64,000 bases of DNA from Chitinophagaceae bacterium. GTDB lineage: Bacteria; Bacteroidota; Bacteroidia; Chitinophagales; UBA10324. The stretch covers positions 930,001 to 994,000 of the forward strand of contig JADJAG010000008.1 of assembly GCA_016704325.1 (NCBI GenBank), written 5' to 3'. Position 1 is the first letter of the stretch. Every line of letters begins with the position of its first letter. The notes under the pieces were generated by a model. That model did not search any database. It had not been told where the DNA came from and worked only from the letters and a program-made list of their open reading frames with translations. A program made the translations under genes and the position numbers. Shown in pieces: positions 20,229 to 29,285 of this stretch.

Positions 20229-21881
20229 ATGAACCACGCCATGCAGCCGATTGACTACGCCGTTTTCTTTGTCTATTTCGCTATTGTAACGCTGTATGGT
20301 TACTGGGTATATCAGAAAAAGAAAAACACGCACAATGACTCCAAAGATTTTTTTCTTGCGGAAGGTTCCTTAACATGGTGGGCAATCGGCGCATCTTTAA
20401 TTGCTTCCAATATTTCGGCCGAACAATTTATCGGCATGGGTGGCTCCGGATTTGCATTGGGATTAGGTATTGCATCCTACGAATGGATGGCCGCTATCAC
20501 ACTCATCATCGTCGCTGTTTTCTTTATGCCGCTCTATCTCAAGAATAAAATCTATACCATGCCACAGTTTCTGCGGCAGCGTTATGATGAACGGGTTGCA
20601 ACAATAATGGCTGTGTTCTGGTTGATGATCTATGTATTTGTAAACCTTACCTCCATCATCTATCTCGGAGCACTTACCATTCAACATATGCTGGATCTTC
20701 CCTTCATTGCCTGTGCGGCAGGACTCTCCATATTCGCCATCCTCATCACGCTCGGTGGTATGCGGGTAATCGGTTATACGGATGTAATACAGGTTTTCTT
20801 CCTGATACTGGGCGGACTGATCACCACTTACCTTGCCCTTGACCTTGTTTCTGTTAAACTCGGTACCGGCGAAGGCGCCTGGGAAGGCATGAATTTACTT
20901 CGGCAAAAAGCACCTGATCATTTTCATATGATCTTTCCGAAAGGAAAATACCTCGTAGATGATGGACAGGGCGGATTACAGGATCCCTGGGAGCAACTGC
21001 CCGGCTTGTCCGTTTTGCTAGGTGGTATGTGGATTGCCAACTTAAGCTACTGGGGCTGCAATCAATACATCACACAAAGAGCTTTGGGTGCAAGCTTGCC
21101 CACAGCAAGAGCAGGCCTCCTGTTTGCGGCTTTTCTGAAACTGCTGATGCCATTGATTGTAGTAGTTCCTGGTATTGCCTGTTTTGTGCTTTTCAAAAAT
21201 AATGCAGATGCAAATATCATTGCCGGCATGACAGAAAATGGGGTAGTAAAACCCGACAATTCCTATTCTACTTTGCTTGAGTTGCTGCCAAACGGTTTGC
21301 GCGGTGTTTCACTCGCTGCACTTACGGCAGCCATCGTTGCTTCACTGGCAGGCAAAGCAAACAGCATCTCCACCATCTTCTCCCTCGACATCTACAAACG
21401 CTTTATAAACAAAGATGCGGAAGACAAAAAGGTAGTGTCAATAGGAAGGTATGCCATCTTGATTGCATTCGCCATTGCATTAATCATCTCTCCTTCGCTT
21501 AAGAATTTTGGACAGGGCTTCACCTACATCCAGGAATTTACAGGGTTCATCTCTCCGGGTATTCTGGCAATGTTCCTGATGGGATTCTTCTGGAAGCGGT
21601 CCAATTCAAGTGGAGCGTTAGCAGCTACACTTTGCAGCATTCCCTTTTCTGCCGTGTTGAAGTATGCAGCGCCAGCCATTCCCTTTATGAACAGGATGAC
21701 GATTGTCTTCCTGGCATGCGTAGCGCTTATTGTACTTTTCGCCCTATTAAAACCTGATTCAAAAAGTGAATCGAAGGCAATGGTGATTGATAAAACCACC
21801 TTTAGGATTTCGATGCCGTTTACCATCGGAATGCTGATTGTTATCAGTATCACTGCTGCCCTGTACATCGTTTTCTGGTAA
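20229..21881 (+). CDS. Sodium/solute symporter family transporter, likely galactose/glucose (SGLT-like)
   Basis: A 550-residue inner membrane protein with about 14 hydrophobic segments. SLC5/SSF marks: DFFLAEGSLTWWAIGASLIASNISAEQFIGMGGSG, MPQFLRQRYDERVA, GGMRVIGYTDVIQVFFLILGG, NLSYWGCNQYITQRALGA, and a long LLPNGLRGVSLAALTAAIVASLAGKANSISTIF segment. The closest described type is the Vibrio sodium/galactose transporter. Placed 71 bp after galT and before a GH13 enzyme, it probably brings galactose (or glucose) released in the periplasm into the cytoplasm. Confidence 0.92.
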   Translation: MNHAMQPIDYAVFFVYFAIVTLYGYWVYQKKKNTHNDSKDFFLAEGSLTWWAIGASLIASNISAEQFIGMGGSGFALGLGIASYEWMAAITLIIVAVFFMPLYLKNKIYTMPQFLRQRYDERVATIMAVFWLMIYVFVNLTSIIYLGALTIQHMLDLPFIACAAGLSIFAILITLGGMRVIGYTDVIQVFFLILGGLITTYLALDLVSVKLGTGEGAWEGMNLLRQKAPDHFHMIFPKGKYLVDDGQGGLQDPWEQLPGLSVLLGGMWIANLSYWGCNQYITQRALGASLPTARAGLLFAAFLKLLMPLIVVVPGIACFVLFKNNADANIIAGMTENGVVKPDNSYSTLLELLPNGLRGVSLAALTAAIVASLAGKANSISTIFSLDIYKRFINKDAEDKKVVSIGRYAILIAFAIALIISPSLKNFGQGFTYIQEFTGFISPGILAMFLMGFFWKRSNSSGALAATLCSIPFSAVLKYAAPAIPFMNRMTIVFLACVALIVLFALLKPDSKSESKAMVIDKTTFRISMPFTIGMLIVISITAALYIVFW

Positions 21882-21916
21882 GCATAACTTGCCGGTCAAC
21901 AGAAAATTCAATTACT

Positions 21917-23473
21917 ATGATCCTGAGAAATTTTTTATTGTTGTTGATCATTACTTCATCCAATATGGCGCATGCTCAAATCGAACGTCCGGGTGCTGCA
22001 AAGATTACTGCGGAAGAATCTGTCCAGCGTAATCTCCGGCACCGTGTTTTTTACGAAATATTTGTTCGTTCCTTCTATGATTCCAATAATGATGGAATTG
22101 GTGATCTGAATGGCATCACCATGCAACTCGATTACCTGGCAAGCCTTGGTATTGGTGGATTATGGCTCACCCCTTTTCATCCTTCACCCTCCTATCATAA
22201 ATATGATGTGGTTAATTACCTGGATGTGGATCCGGAATACGGCACACTCGATGACTTCAAGCGACTGGTGGCAGAAGCACATAAGAGAAATATACTGGTA
22301 TTGACTGACCTTGTAATCAACCATACTTCTTCTGAACATCCCTGGTTCCAGGCTGCATTAAAGGATGATCCACAATTCAAAAAATATTACAATTGGGAAA
22401 CATCACCTGATAAGTCGGAAAAGAACTGGCACCTTCCCAAACAAACCAATCAGCTTGCCAGCGGTGAAAAATATTATGGTTTCTTCTCTCCGGTAATGCC
22501 TGACCTGAATTATGACAATGAGGAAGTACGTGATACCATCATTGCCATCGGAAAATGGTGGTTGAAGGAAACTGAAATAGATGGCTATCGCCTGGATGCA
22601 GCCCAATTCATTTTTGGTGAAGAAGATACCTTGGCCAATAATAAATGGTGGAAACAATTTACTGATGAGCTTAAAACAGTGAAGCCGGACGTAATCACCA
22701 TTGGTGAAGTATGGAATAAGAAAAGTTTTGTAGCTACCTATACTGCCTCGTTGTCAGGGGCATTCAATTTCGAGTTATCGTGGGAGCTGTTAAAATTGCT
22801 GCAAGAGGAAAAGAATGAGCTGCTCATAGAAAACCTCCTTGCCACGAAAGAACTGTATGCCGCTCATTCCGCTTATTACATCGATCCCATCTTCCTGAGC
22901 AATCATGATGTGAACCGCATCATCAGCGACTTAAAAAATAACATAGAAAAGGCAAAGCTTGCCGCTGCCATTTACCTGACCCTTCCGGGAACACCTTTTA
23001 TCTATTATGGTGAAGAGCTGGGTATGCGCGGCATGAAACCGGATGAACTGATTCGCGAACCCTTCCTCTGGAATTCCAAAGGGCGTGATATCGGTCAACC
23101 ACGCTGGCAAAAGCCAAAATACAGCAAATCGAATCAGGTAAAGCCGCTTGCCTTGCAACAAGAAGATGCGAACTCTATGTTTAACACGTATAAGAAACTG
23201 ATTACTACACGCCAGACTTTTCATGCCCTTTCCTCTGCTGAAATAAAACCGGTATCCACAGCTACCGATGAAATACTTATTTATGAACGTGGTGAAAGTG
23301 GAAGATCGGTGCTGGTGATTCATAACCTTACGGATGAACGCATGACCTACGCCGTTCCGGCTAGCTATACTTCCTTTAAAAGAATAGTTTATCAATCATC
23401 TCCAAAAATTAATGTTAACGAAACAGGCATTGAACTGCCTGCTTATGGAACCATACTGCTTAGCGTAAATTAA
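21917..23473 (+). CDS. GH13 alpha-glucan hydrolase (maltogenic/oligo-1,6-glucosidase-like)
   Basis: A 518-residue protein with a signal peptide (LLLLIITSSNMAHAQ). GH13 regions are complete: VLTDLVINHTSSEHPWF (region I), IDGYRLDAAQFIF with the nucleophile Asp (II), ITIGEVWNKKSF with the acid/base Glu (III), FLSNHDVNR (IV). YGDSNNDGIGDLNGI-type residues follow the first strand. The QPRWQ region and short C-terminal beta domain resemble oligosaccharide-acting subfamilies rather than large amylases. It is a probable periplasmic enzyme acting on malto-oligosaccharides. It starts 35 bp after the symporter and may be the last gene of the gal operon. Confidence 0.88.
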   Translation: MILRNFLLLLIITSSNMAHAQIERPGAAKITAEESVQRNLRHRVFYEIFVRSFYDSNNDGIGDLNGITMQLDYLASLGIGGLWLTPFHPSPSYHKYDVVNYLDVDPEYGTLDDFKRLVAEAHKRNILVLTDLVINHTSSEHPWFQAALKDDPQFKKYYNWETSPDKSEKNWHLPKQTNQLASGEKYYGFFSPVMPDLNYDNEEVRDTIIAIGKWWLKETEIDGYRLDAAQFIFGEEDTLANNKWWKQFTDELKTVKPDVITIGEVWNKKSFVATYTASLSGAFNFELSWELLKLLQEEKNELLIENLLATKELYAAHSAYYIDPIFLSNHDVNRIISDLKNNIEKAKLAAAIYLTLPGTPFIYYGEELGMRGMKPDELIREPFLWNSKGRDIGQPRWQKPKYSKSNQVKPLALQQEDANSMFNTYKKLITTRQTFHALSSAEIKPVSTATDEILIYERGESGRSVLVIHNLTDERMTYAVPASYTSFKRIVYQSSPKINVNETGIELPAYGTILLSVN

Positions 23474-23506
23474 AATCCGCTAACTTCGCGGCTTCAATTA
23501 GTAAAA

Positions 23507-23578
23507 GGCTCTTTAGTTCAACGGATAGAATGTGAGTTTCCGAAACTCAAGATACAGGTTCGATTCCTGTAGGAGCTA
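23507..23578 (+). tRNA. tRNA-Arg (anticodon CCG)
   Basis: A complete 72-nt cloverleaf: acceptor GGCTCTT/AGGAGCT, D stem GTTC/GAAT, anticodon stem TGAGT/ACTCA with loop TTCCGAA (anticodon CCG), four-base variable loop, T stem ACAGG/CCTGT with loop TTCGATT, discriminator A. The 3' end continues with CT and not CCA, so CCA is added later. TAACTTCG at 23481 is a possible -7 box. Confidence 0.95.
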
Positions 23579-23759
23579 CTAAAAAAATATCATTTCCGCT
23601 TGTATGCCGGAATAGAAGTTCCCGAAGTAGTTGATAATACGGGAAATTAGTTGGGGTGGATCGATCACTCCTTCCATGCGCCATTTTTCTATTTTTACTT
23701 ATCTTTCTTTGTATTGATGGGGTGATGAATAAGTCATGTCAAGGTGAGGTGAGATGATA

Positions 23760-23872
23760 GATGGTTGAATGGCTAAATGGTTAAATGGTTAAATGGCTAA
23801 ATGGTTGAATGGTTGAATGGTTGAATGGTTGAATGGTTAAATGGTTGAATGGTTAAATGGTTAAATTGTTGT
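23760..23872. repeat. 8-bp satellite, ATGGTTRA units
   Basis: About 14 tandem units, with variants ATGGTTGA, ATGGTTAA and ATGGCTAA. Same motif as inside the MITE family (there mostly seen as its complement ATTTAACC), but no TIR flanks are visible. The 23579-23759 stretch before it and the AT-rich 23873-24021 stretch after it hold no gene I can support. Confidence 0.8.
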
Positions 23873-24021
23873 GTTAGTTGCAAAATGGTTAAAATAAGGC
23901 AGCATCATTATCAAAGTTTCCAAATTTTTCAGCATTTTCAATTACTCATTAATTAATCCATAAATCAAAAAATAAATTACAAACTAATTCAACCAATCAC
24001 CACCTAACTACATCACCAGAT

Positions 24022-24165
24022 TTGCACATCAGCACATTCACACATCACCTCATTGGCAAGTCAACAAATCAATACATCAGCAAATTAACACATCACCACA
24101 TTGACAAATTGATACATCGGCACATCGGCACATCATCAAATCACCACATCGGCACATCAACCCAC
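24022..24165. repeat. 8-bp satellite, ACATCARC units, ending at a start codon
   Basis: About 17 degenerate units of ACATCARC/ACATCGGC. The tract ends with CAACCCACCCACC and the ATG of the aminotransferase at 24171. There is no room for a normal ribosome-binding site outside the repeat. Confidence 0.8.
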
Positions 24166-24170
24166 CCACC

Positions 24171-25508
24171 ATGTCCACCCCCAACCAAATACTCCAAAAC
24201 AACCTCCAACACACTATCTTCTCCTGGAGCAAGCAATCTGGTCTTAACCCACTGAGTATTGAACGGGCAAAAGGTGTATACCTCTATGATCGAAGTGGAA
24301 AGCGTTTTCTTGATTTCAACTCACAATTGATGAACGTGAACATCGGGCATGGCCATCCGAAAGTAACGGAGGCCGTGATAAGGCAGATGAACCAGGTGAG
24401 TTATGTGTCTCCTGCTATGATTACGGAAGCGAGAGGTAAACTGGGTAAAAAATTAGCGGATATCACACCGGGCAATCTAAGCAGAACCTTCTTTACCAAT
24501 GGTGGGGCCGATGCAATTGAGAATGCTTATAAGCTGGCAAGGAATATAACGGGACGTCATAAAATCATTTCATTGTATCAAAGCTACCATGGAGCAACCT
24601 ATGGTGCTGCCTCTGCCGGTGGCGATCCGCGCGGATTATCTCACGACAGCCAGGGCATTCCCAATATCATACATGTGGAAAATCCTTATTTCTACCGTTG
24701 TCCATGGAAAAGCAAGACACCGGAAGAATGCGCCGTGAATGCAGCTGCACATATGGAAAGGGTCATCAAGTTTGAAGGGCCACAATTTATTGCCGCTATT
24801 TTACTGGAAGGGGAAAGTGGTTCTTCCGGTTGTATAAAGTACCCTCCCGGTTATTGGAAAAAAGTGAAAGCCATAGCAGCACGTTATGGCATTCTCACCA
24901 TTGCGGATGAAGTAATGAGCGGCTTTGCAAGAACAGGTAAGTGGTTTGGCGTAGATCACCATGGTGTGGTTCCGGATATACTCTGCATGGCAAAAGGACT
25001 CACCAGTGGTTATATACCTCTCGGCGGGATGATAGTGAGTGATGCCATTGCACATCATTTTGATGATAAGCCTCTGATGCAGGGACTTACCTATTCAGCA
25101 CATGCAGTAGCATGCGCAGCAGCCAATGCAGTGATTGAAATTTATGAAGAAGAAAACCTGGCCGCAAATGCCGCAGCTATGGGAAATTATATGGAACAGG
25201 AAGTAGAAAAGCTAAAACGGAAACATCCCTGCATTGGCGATTTCAGAACTACCGGATTATTAGGCTGTCTTGAACTGGTGAAGAACAGGGAAACCAAAGA
25301 ACCCATGGCACCCTGGAATGCAACCGCCGCTGAAATGGAAATCATGAATAAGGTAAATGCAAAATTGCTGGAGCTGGGCCTCTTCACATTTGTCAGGTGG
25401 AACTATATATTCACCTGCCCTCCCCTATGCATCACCAAGGATGAAATTGATGAGGGGTTGGATAGTATTTCGAAGGCGTTGTTGATTGCGGATGGGTATT
25501 GTGGTTGA
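24171..25508 (+). CDS. Class III PLP-dependent aminotransferase
   Basis: A 445-residue fold-type I enzyme. It has FLDFNSQLMNVNIGHGHP in the N-terminal domain, FFTNGGADAIENAYKLARN binding the PLP phosphate, YHGATYGAASAGGDPRG, ILTIADEVMSGFARTGKWFG with the PLP-contacting Asp, and CMAKGLTSGYIPLGGMIVSD with the Schiff-base Lys. It resembles omega-amino acid:pyruvate aminotransferases; amino donor not predictable. The first 10 or so residues (MSTPNQILQN) come straight after the satellite tract. Satellites lie on both sides, and the gene has no obvious operon partner. Confidence 0.9.
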   Translation: MSTPNQILQNNLQHTIFSWSKQSGLNPLSIERAKGVYLYDRSGKRFLDFNSQLMNVNIGHGHPKVTEAVIRQMNQVSYVSPAMITEARGKLGKKLADITPGNLSRTFFTNGGADAIENAYKLARNITGRHKIISLYQSYHGATYGAASAGGDPRGLSHDSQGIPNIIHVENPYFYRCPWKSKTPEECAVNAAAHMERVIKFEGPQFIAAILLEGESGSSGCIKYPPGYWKKVKAIAARYGILTIADEVMSGFARTGKWFGVDHHGVVPDILCMAKGLTSGYIPLGGMIVSDAIAHHFDDKPLMQGLTYSAHAVACAAANAVIEIYEEENLAANAAAMGNYMEQEVEKLKRKHPCIGDFRTTGLLGCLELVKNRETKEPMAPWNATAAEMEIMNKVNAKLLELGLFTFVRWNYIFTCPPLCITKDEIDEGLDSISKALLIADGYCG

Positions 25509-25509
25509 T

Positions 25510-25676
25510 GCGTTGATGGGTTGAATGGTTAAATAGTTGAATGGTTATATGGCTGAATGGTTGAATGGTTATATGGCTGAATGGTTGCATGGTTGAATGG
25601 CTACATGGTTGAATGACTTCGTAGCGTGAAATCTTATTGACTTCGCCGCAACCATTTAACCATTTAGCCATTCAAC
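25510..25676. repeat. 8-bp satellite tract forming a long palindrome
   Basis: ATGGTTGA/ATGGTTATATGGCTGA units (25510-25610), then GACTTCG...CTTCGCCGCAA, then the complement (CCATTTAACCATTTAGCCATTCAAC). This looks like a MITE interior that has lost its terminal repeats: the TTCGCCGCAA hinge is the same as in the full copies. Confidence 0.7.
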
Positions 25677-25715
25677 TTTTTATAGTCTTTCAATTCTCCT
25701 CATCAATAATTTACT

Positions 25716-25866
25716 TATCAGCACATCAACACATCAGCACATCAATACATCAGCACATCAGCACATCAGCACATCGGCACATCAACCCATCAACACATCA
25801 ACACATCAACACATCAGCACATCAACCCATCGGCACATCAACACATCGGCACATCGACAAATCAAT
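25716..25866. repeat. 8-bp satellite, ACATCARC units, running into a gene end
   Basis: About 18 units of CACATCAG/CACATCAA/CACATCGG. The tract overlaps the stop codon of the minus-strand MBL gene (stop at 25862-25864). With the tract at 24022-24165 it brackets the aminotransferase gene. Confidence 0.8.
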
Positions 25867-26689
25867 TCCTCAAAGACGCATTACTCCGAATATAACTCAA
25901 CGTCTGATCAAACCCTGCTTTATTCACCGGAAGACTTCGATAGCTTTTATATTTTTTTCGCATGGCATCGGTTAGGTCTATATCTTCCGATGCTGACTTC
26001 ATATCCAGGAAATACTGCCGGAATGTAGTAATCAAATCCTGGTCACCGGTCTTTCCATGACCCGGAACTACGGTAGCAATATCATAATCCTGCATCAGGT
26101 GATTCATAGCCGTTATATAATCATCTACATTGGCACCAACGCTTTCTTCAAGGTAAGGATGATAACCATTGAGTACAAGGTCTCCGGTAAAAATGGTTTT
26201 CCGGTTTCTCAGGTAAACCACTACGTCGTCAAATGTATGTGATTGACCAATATTCTGAATCGTTACAATTTCACCCCCCACATCCAGGTGCATGGTATCA
26301 ACCAGCCAGCGATTGGGCATGTCTTCCCGTGCATTGTTCTGCAACCAAAACTGACTGCCGTAATCACCGGCTACAATCTCCGCATTTTCATAATAGTGAT
26401 TGCCGCCGGTATGATCCTTGTGAATATGTGTGTTGACTACCACGATGCGTTTCCCTTCTGCACGGTCCATCACCCACCGGTGAAATCGCTCCGCACCCTG
26501 CTTCATCTTCGTATCAATAATCAGAATCACGGAATCACCGATCAATACTCCGCTGTTGCCGCCTTCTCCCGGTAAAATGTAAAAATCAGGATCAATCTTC
26601 TCTACTTCCAATCCATAATTTGAACATCCCGCCAGGATGAAAAAAACGGCCAGTAAACTTGCAATACCTTTCAGACTTATGAATTTCAT
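25862..26689 (-). CDS. Metallo-beta-lactamase-fold lipoprotein hydrolase
   Basis: A 275-residue protein from the ATG at 26689. An upstream ATG at 26743 exists, but the lipoprotein signal starts here (MKFISLKGIASLLAVFFILAGC). Metal site motif VVNTHIHKDHTGGNHYYE (HxHxDH), a second His in IGQSHTFDDVVVY, Asp in KTIFTGDLVL, and VVPGHGK. This is the pattern of MBL-fold periplasmic hydrolases; antibiotic resistance cannot be claimed from this. The C-terminal 45 residues are a helical tail. The stop codon falls in a satellite tract. Confidence 0.88.
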   Translation of the reverse strand: MKFISLKGIASLLAVFFILAGCSNYGLEVEKIDPDFYILPGEGGNSGVLIGDSVILIIDTKMKQGAERFHRWVMDRAEGKRIVVVNTHIHKDHTGGNHYYENAEIVAGDYGSQFWLQNNAREDMPNRWLVDTMHLDVGGEIVTIQNIGQSHTFDDVVVYLRNRKTIFTGDLVLNGYHPYLEESVGANVDDYITAMNHLMQDYDIATVVPGHGKTGDQDLITTFRQYFLDMKSASEDIDLTDAMRKKYKSYRSLPVNKAGFDQTLSYIRSNASLRN

Positions 26690-26847
26690 CCCCGGATTGA
26701 TTTGCCGTAAAGGTATCCAAACCATATGTTTTGGCCAAGCCATCCGCAGAAACAGGCTTACGACAAATTACCACGAAAGAGACGGAAAAGAGGATGAAAT
26801 TGCTTCACTTTGCGGCCCGCCGCCCCCCACAAGAAACCCCTGCGTTT

Positions 26848-27132
26848 GGTATACGACAAATTGGATATAGATTATTGGGTGTTGAAATTGAGTAGTGAGT
26901 AGTGAGTAGGTATTTGAGTCTAGCGTATAGAGTATTTGAGTAAGTGAGTAAAGTAAGTAGTGATTACAGAATGGTAATTGATCGGCTTCGCCGCAACAAT
27001 TTAACAATTTAACAATTTAACAATTTAACCATTTAACCATTTAACCATTCAACCATTTAACCATTCAACCATTTAGCCATTTAACAACCCACCAACCATT
27101 GCTTGCCAAGCTGAACAAATTGTCGTCCACCC
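26848..27132. mobile_element. MITE-like repeat family, copy B
   Basis: Ends GGTATACGACAAATTG and CAAATTGTCGTCCACCC. The interior in order: GATATAGATTATTGGGTGTTG, a GAGTAGT/GAGTATTT tract, GATCGGCTTCGCCGCAACAA, then a long ATTTAACC satellite (about 13 units, the longest in the family), and CACCAACCATTGCTTGCCAA. At 285 bp it is longer than copies A, C and D because of the satellite. Lies between the MBL gene and a small membrane peptide. Confidence 0.8.
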
Positions 27133-27170
27133 AACGTTCCCGTAATATTTCACATTCTCAGTTTCATAGC

Positions 27171-27178
27171 TATCTTTG
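27171..27178 (+). promoter_or_regulatory. Bacteroidota-type -7 box (TATCTTTG)
   Basis: TATCTTTG matches TAnnTTTG and lies 22 bp before the ATG at 27201. It would serve the small membrane peptide and, through it, the S51 peptidase gene at 27355. Confidence 0.55.
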
Positions 27179-27200
27179 CCCGTCTGAAAAATTTATTCCC

Positions 27201-27293
27201 ATGAAAAAACTTTGGTTCGCTGTTGGATGCCTGCTGTTGTTTATTGTTGCTATTACGGTGGCTTTCTGCTACCTTGATTACAATCACGGTTAA
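27201..27293 (+). CDS. Small single-span membrane peptide (30 residues)
   Basis: An ATG behind a good promoter box opens 30 codons: MKKLWFAVGCLLLFIVAITV then AFCYLDYNHG. It has a positive start, one hydrophobic span of about 17 residues and a short polar tail. No family recognised. It could be a real small membrane protein or a leader for the next gene, 61 bp downstream. Confidence 0.4.
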   Translation: MKKLWFAVGCLLLFIVAITVAFCYLDYNHG

Positions 27294-27354
27294 CCCGGCT
27301 TTCCTTTAACCTGTATAACCCGGTCGGCCTAAACAAACGACTTACGCATAACTG

Positions 27355-28089
27355 ATGATTCCGGCAATTGTAGCCATTGGTGGAGGCAGTATGATAGAAG
27401 GTGCAACACTTTCTATTGACCGCGAAATTGTCAGGATGTCCGGCAAAAAGAAACCGGTTGCCTTGTTTATTCCAACCGCATCCAGCGACAATCCCGAATA
27501 TGTGGAAAATTTCAGCAAAGTATATGGTGCTAAACTGGGCTGTACTACTTCTTCTCTTTTACTGTTGAAACAACCACCTTCTATTCAGCAAATACGTAAG
27601 CAGGTTAAAGCAGCCGATATCATTTATGTTGGAGGCGGAAATACCCTGATGATGATGCGCCGATGGAGATTTTTGGGCGTGGATAAGATACTGATGCAAG
27701 CCTGTAAAGAGGGAAAAGTACTTGCAGGAAGCAGTGCCGGTGCCATTTGCTGGTTTCAATATGGCCATAGCGATTCGGTTTTTTATTACCATCCGGAAGA
27801 TTGGGATTGGATACGGGTTAAATGCCTTGGTATCTTACCTTTTACTGCATGCCCGCATTGTTTGAAAGAAGGAAGGATGGAACATTTCGTGCATATGATA
27901 AAAAGGCATGGCGGAACCGGTATTGCATTAGATGATTGTACTGCCTTGCAGATTGCGGGCGATCAGTTCCGCATTCTTCGTTCTAAGGAAGGTGCACAGG
28001 CTTTCCTGGTAAGTAAATTGCAAGGCAAGGTGATTACCACCCCGCTGCCTGAAACAGAAAAGTTTCAATCGCTCTCTAAATTAAATTAA
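27355..28089 (+). CDS. Peptidase S51 family protein (dipeptidase E/cyanophycinase-like)
   Basis: A 244-residue cytoplasmic protein. It opens with IVAIGGGSMIEG, as in PepE-type enzymes, then IYVGGGNTLMMMRRW and the nucleophile elbow VLAGSSAGAICWF (Ser about residue 125), followed by the His region PHCLKEGRMEHF. No signal peptide, so an intracellular dipeptidase role (Asp-X cleavage in PepE) is more likely than cyanophycin use. Converges with the DUF4468-like gene. Confidence 0.85.
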   Translation: MIPAIVAIGGGSMIEGATLSIDREIVRMSGKKKPVALFIPTASSDNPEYVENFSKVYGAKLGCTTSSLLLLKQPPSIQQIRKQVKAADIIYVGGGNTLMMMRRWRFLGVDKILMQACKEGKVLAGSSAGAICWFQYGHSDSVFYYHPEDWDWIRVKCLGILPFTACPHCLKEGRMEHFVHMIKRHGGTGIALDDCTALQIAGDQFRILRSKEGAQAFLVSKLQGKVITTPLPETEKFQSLSKLN

Positions 28090-28183
28090 AACTCACGGTA
28101 TCAATTGCCTTGACGGCATGGTTCAAACTGTGAGCCTGTCTACTCGTCGTATGTTTTGAAATAATACCTTGCCGGGACTTTCA

Positions 28184-28798
28184 CTACCACTCCTCTTTCT
28201 TCACTTTCACACTCGGTTCCTCCATAGATTCTTTCAGGTTATTAATCAGCTCTGAAAAGTACTTTCCGGCTTCGGTGAGGGTGTTATAATTGTCTTCTAT
28301 GTTCGGGTCGTTTTCATTAAACAACTTTTCTATTGGCAGGTAGCTGGCCGCCTTAATATTGACATCCTTAATTTCATACCGATACTTACCATCCTTGAAC
28401 CCAATTTCCAGGGTGTATTTTACAATGGCTGACTGCGCCTTCACCCCATTCTTTAAAATTCTATACGTGGCAAATTGTGGTTTCATCAGCAAAACGCCAT
28501 TTACCGAATCCGCCTGCTCCAGGAAGCCTGTGGGATTCTTGTAAAAAGCTTTCATCCAGTTACCGGAGCGCTTAAACAGTTCTGTTTTATCAATATCATC
28601 CATCGGTACAACTTCCATATAGTAAACCTGCCCGTTTTCTTCATTTCGAGGAAGGTCAGGTGGTGCAGGCTTTTCCTTTTGGCCGGCAGCGAATAAAGCC
28701 GGCAACAGCAAGAGACAGCTGACAACAAAGGTTTTAATGAATTTTGACCCGGAAAAACCGGTTGCGAAGAAATTTTGAAGGACATTTTCGTTATGCAT
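28184..28798 (-). CDS. DUF4468-like secreted protein
   Basis: A 204-residue protein. The start gives an unusually long N-terminus before the hydrophobic core (FIKTFVVSCLLLLPALFAAGQ). After cleavage: YYMEVVPMDDIDKTELFKRSGNWMK, AQSAIVKYTLEIGFKDGKYRYEIKDVNI, then ELINNLKESME. This layout, two beta-rich halves around a KDGKYRYEI core, fits the DUF4468 (TBP-like fold) family seen widely in Bacteroidota. Function unknown. Confidence 0.7.
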   Translation of the reverse strand: MHNENVLQNFFATGFSGSKFIKTFVVSCLLLLPALFAAGQKEKPAPPDLPRNEENGQVYYMEVVPMDDIDKTELFKRSGNWMKAFYKNPTGFLEQADSVNGVLLMKPQFATYRILKNGVKAQSAIVKYTLEIGFKDGKYRYEIKDVNIKAASYLPIEKLFNENDPNIEDNYNTLTEAGKYFSELINNLKESMEEPSVKVKKEEW

Positions 28799-28888
28799 GA
28801 ATGCTGAGCGGTTTTATTGAAGAGATTGGTAGAACAAAGGCGCAAAGTACTTAAAAATGATGCCACGATTCCGGATTACCAAACGGCC

Positions 28889-29133
28889 GGGTGTACGACA
28901 AATTGGATATAGATTATTGGGTGTTGACATTGAGTATTGAGTATTGAGTATTTGAGTACTGGGTATTAAGTTTGAGTAAGTGAGTAAAGTAGCATAGTGC
29001 TTACAGAATAGCGGTGATCGGCTTCGCCGCAGCAATTTAACCATTTAGCAATTTAACCATTTAACCATTTAGCCATTTAGCCATTCAACCCACCAACCAT
29101 TGCCTACCAAGATAAACGAATTGTCATCCACCC
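28889..29133. mobile_element. MITE-like repeat family, copy C
   Basis: Ends GGGTGTACGACAAATTG and CGAATTGTCATCCACCC. Flanked by CAAACGGCC (28880-28888) and CAAATGGCC (29134-29142), an 8-of-9 direct repeat that looks like a target duplication. The interior matches copy B with a shorter ATTTAACC satellite (about 7 units). Lies between the DUF4468-like gene and gyrB, in the gyrB upstream region. Confidence 0.8.
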
Positions 29134-29285
29134 CAAATGGCCTGAACTTTAGACATGAAATCATAGATTTTGAACAATTTTTTGTTCATAAAAACTTATT
29201 CCAAACCTTGAATTCCGTGCGTTTTCATCATATTAAAAACGTACCTTCGCGAGGTTAATTTTTCATAGTAATAATCCCCATAAAA

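Noticed and set aside
23579..24021. A gene between the tRNA and the aminotransferase
   Set aside because: Only satellite and AT-rich sequence; no frame with a credible protein.
24022..25866. Tandem short repeats as a CRISPR array
   Set aside because: The units are 8 bp with no unique spacers, and there are no cas genes nearby.
25862..26689. Calling the MBL-fold lipoprotein an antibiotic-resistance beta-lactamase
   Set aside because: The metal motif is shared by the whole superfamily; nothing in the sequence fixes beta-lactams as substrate.
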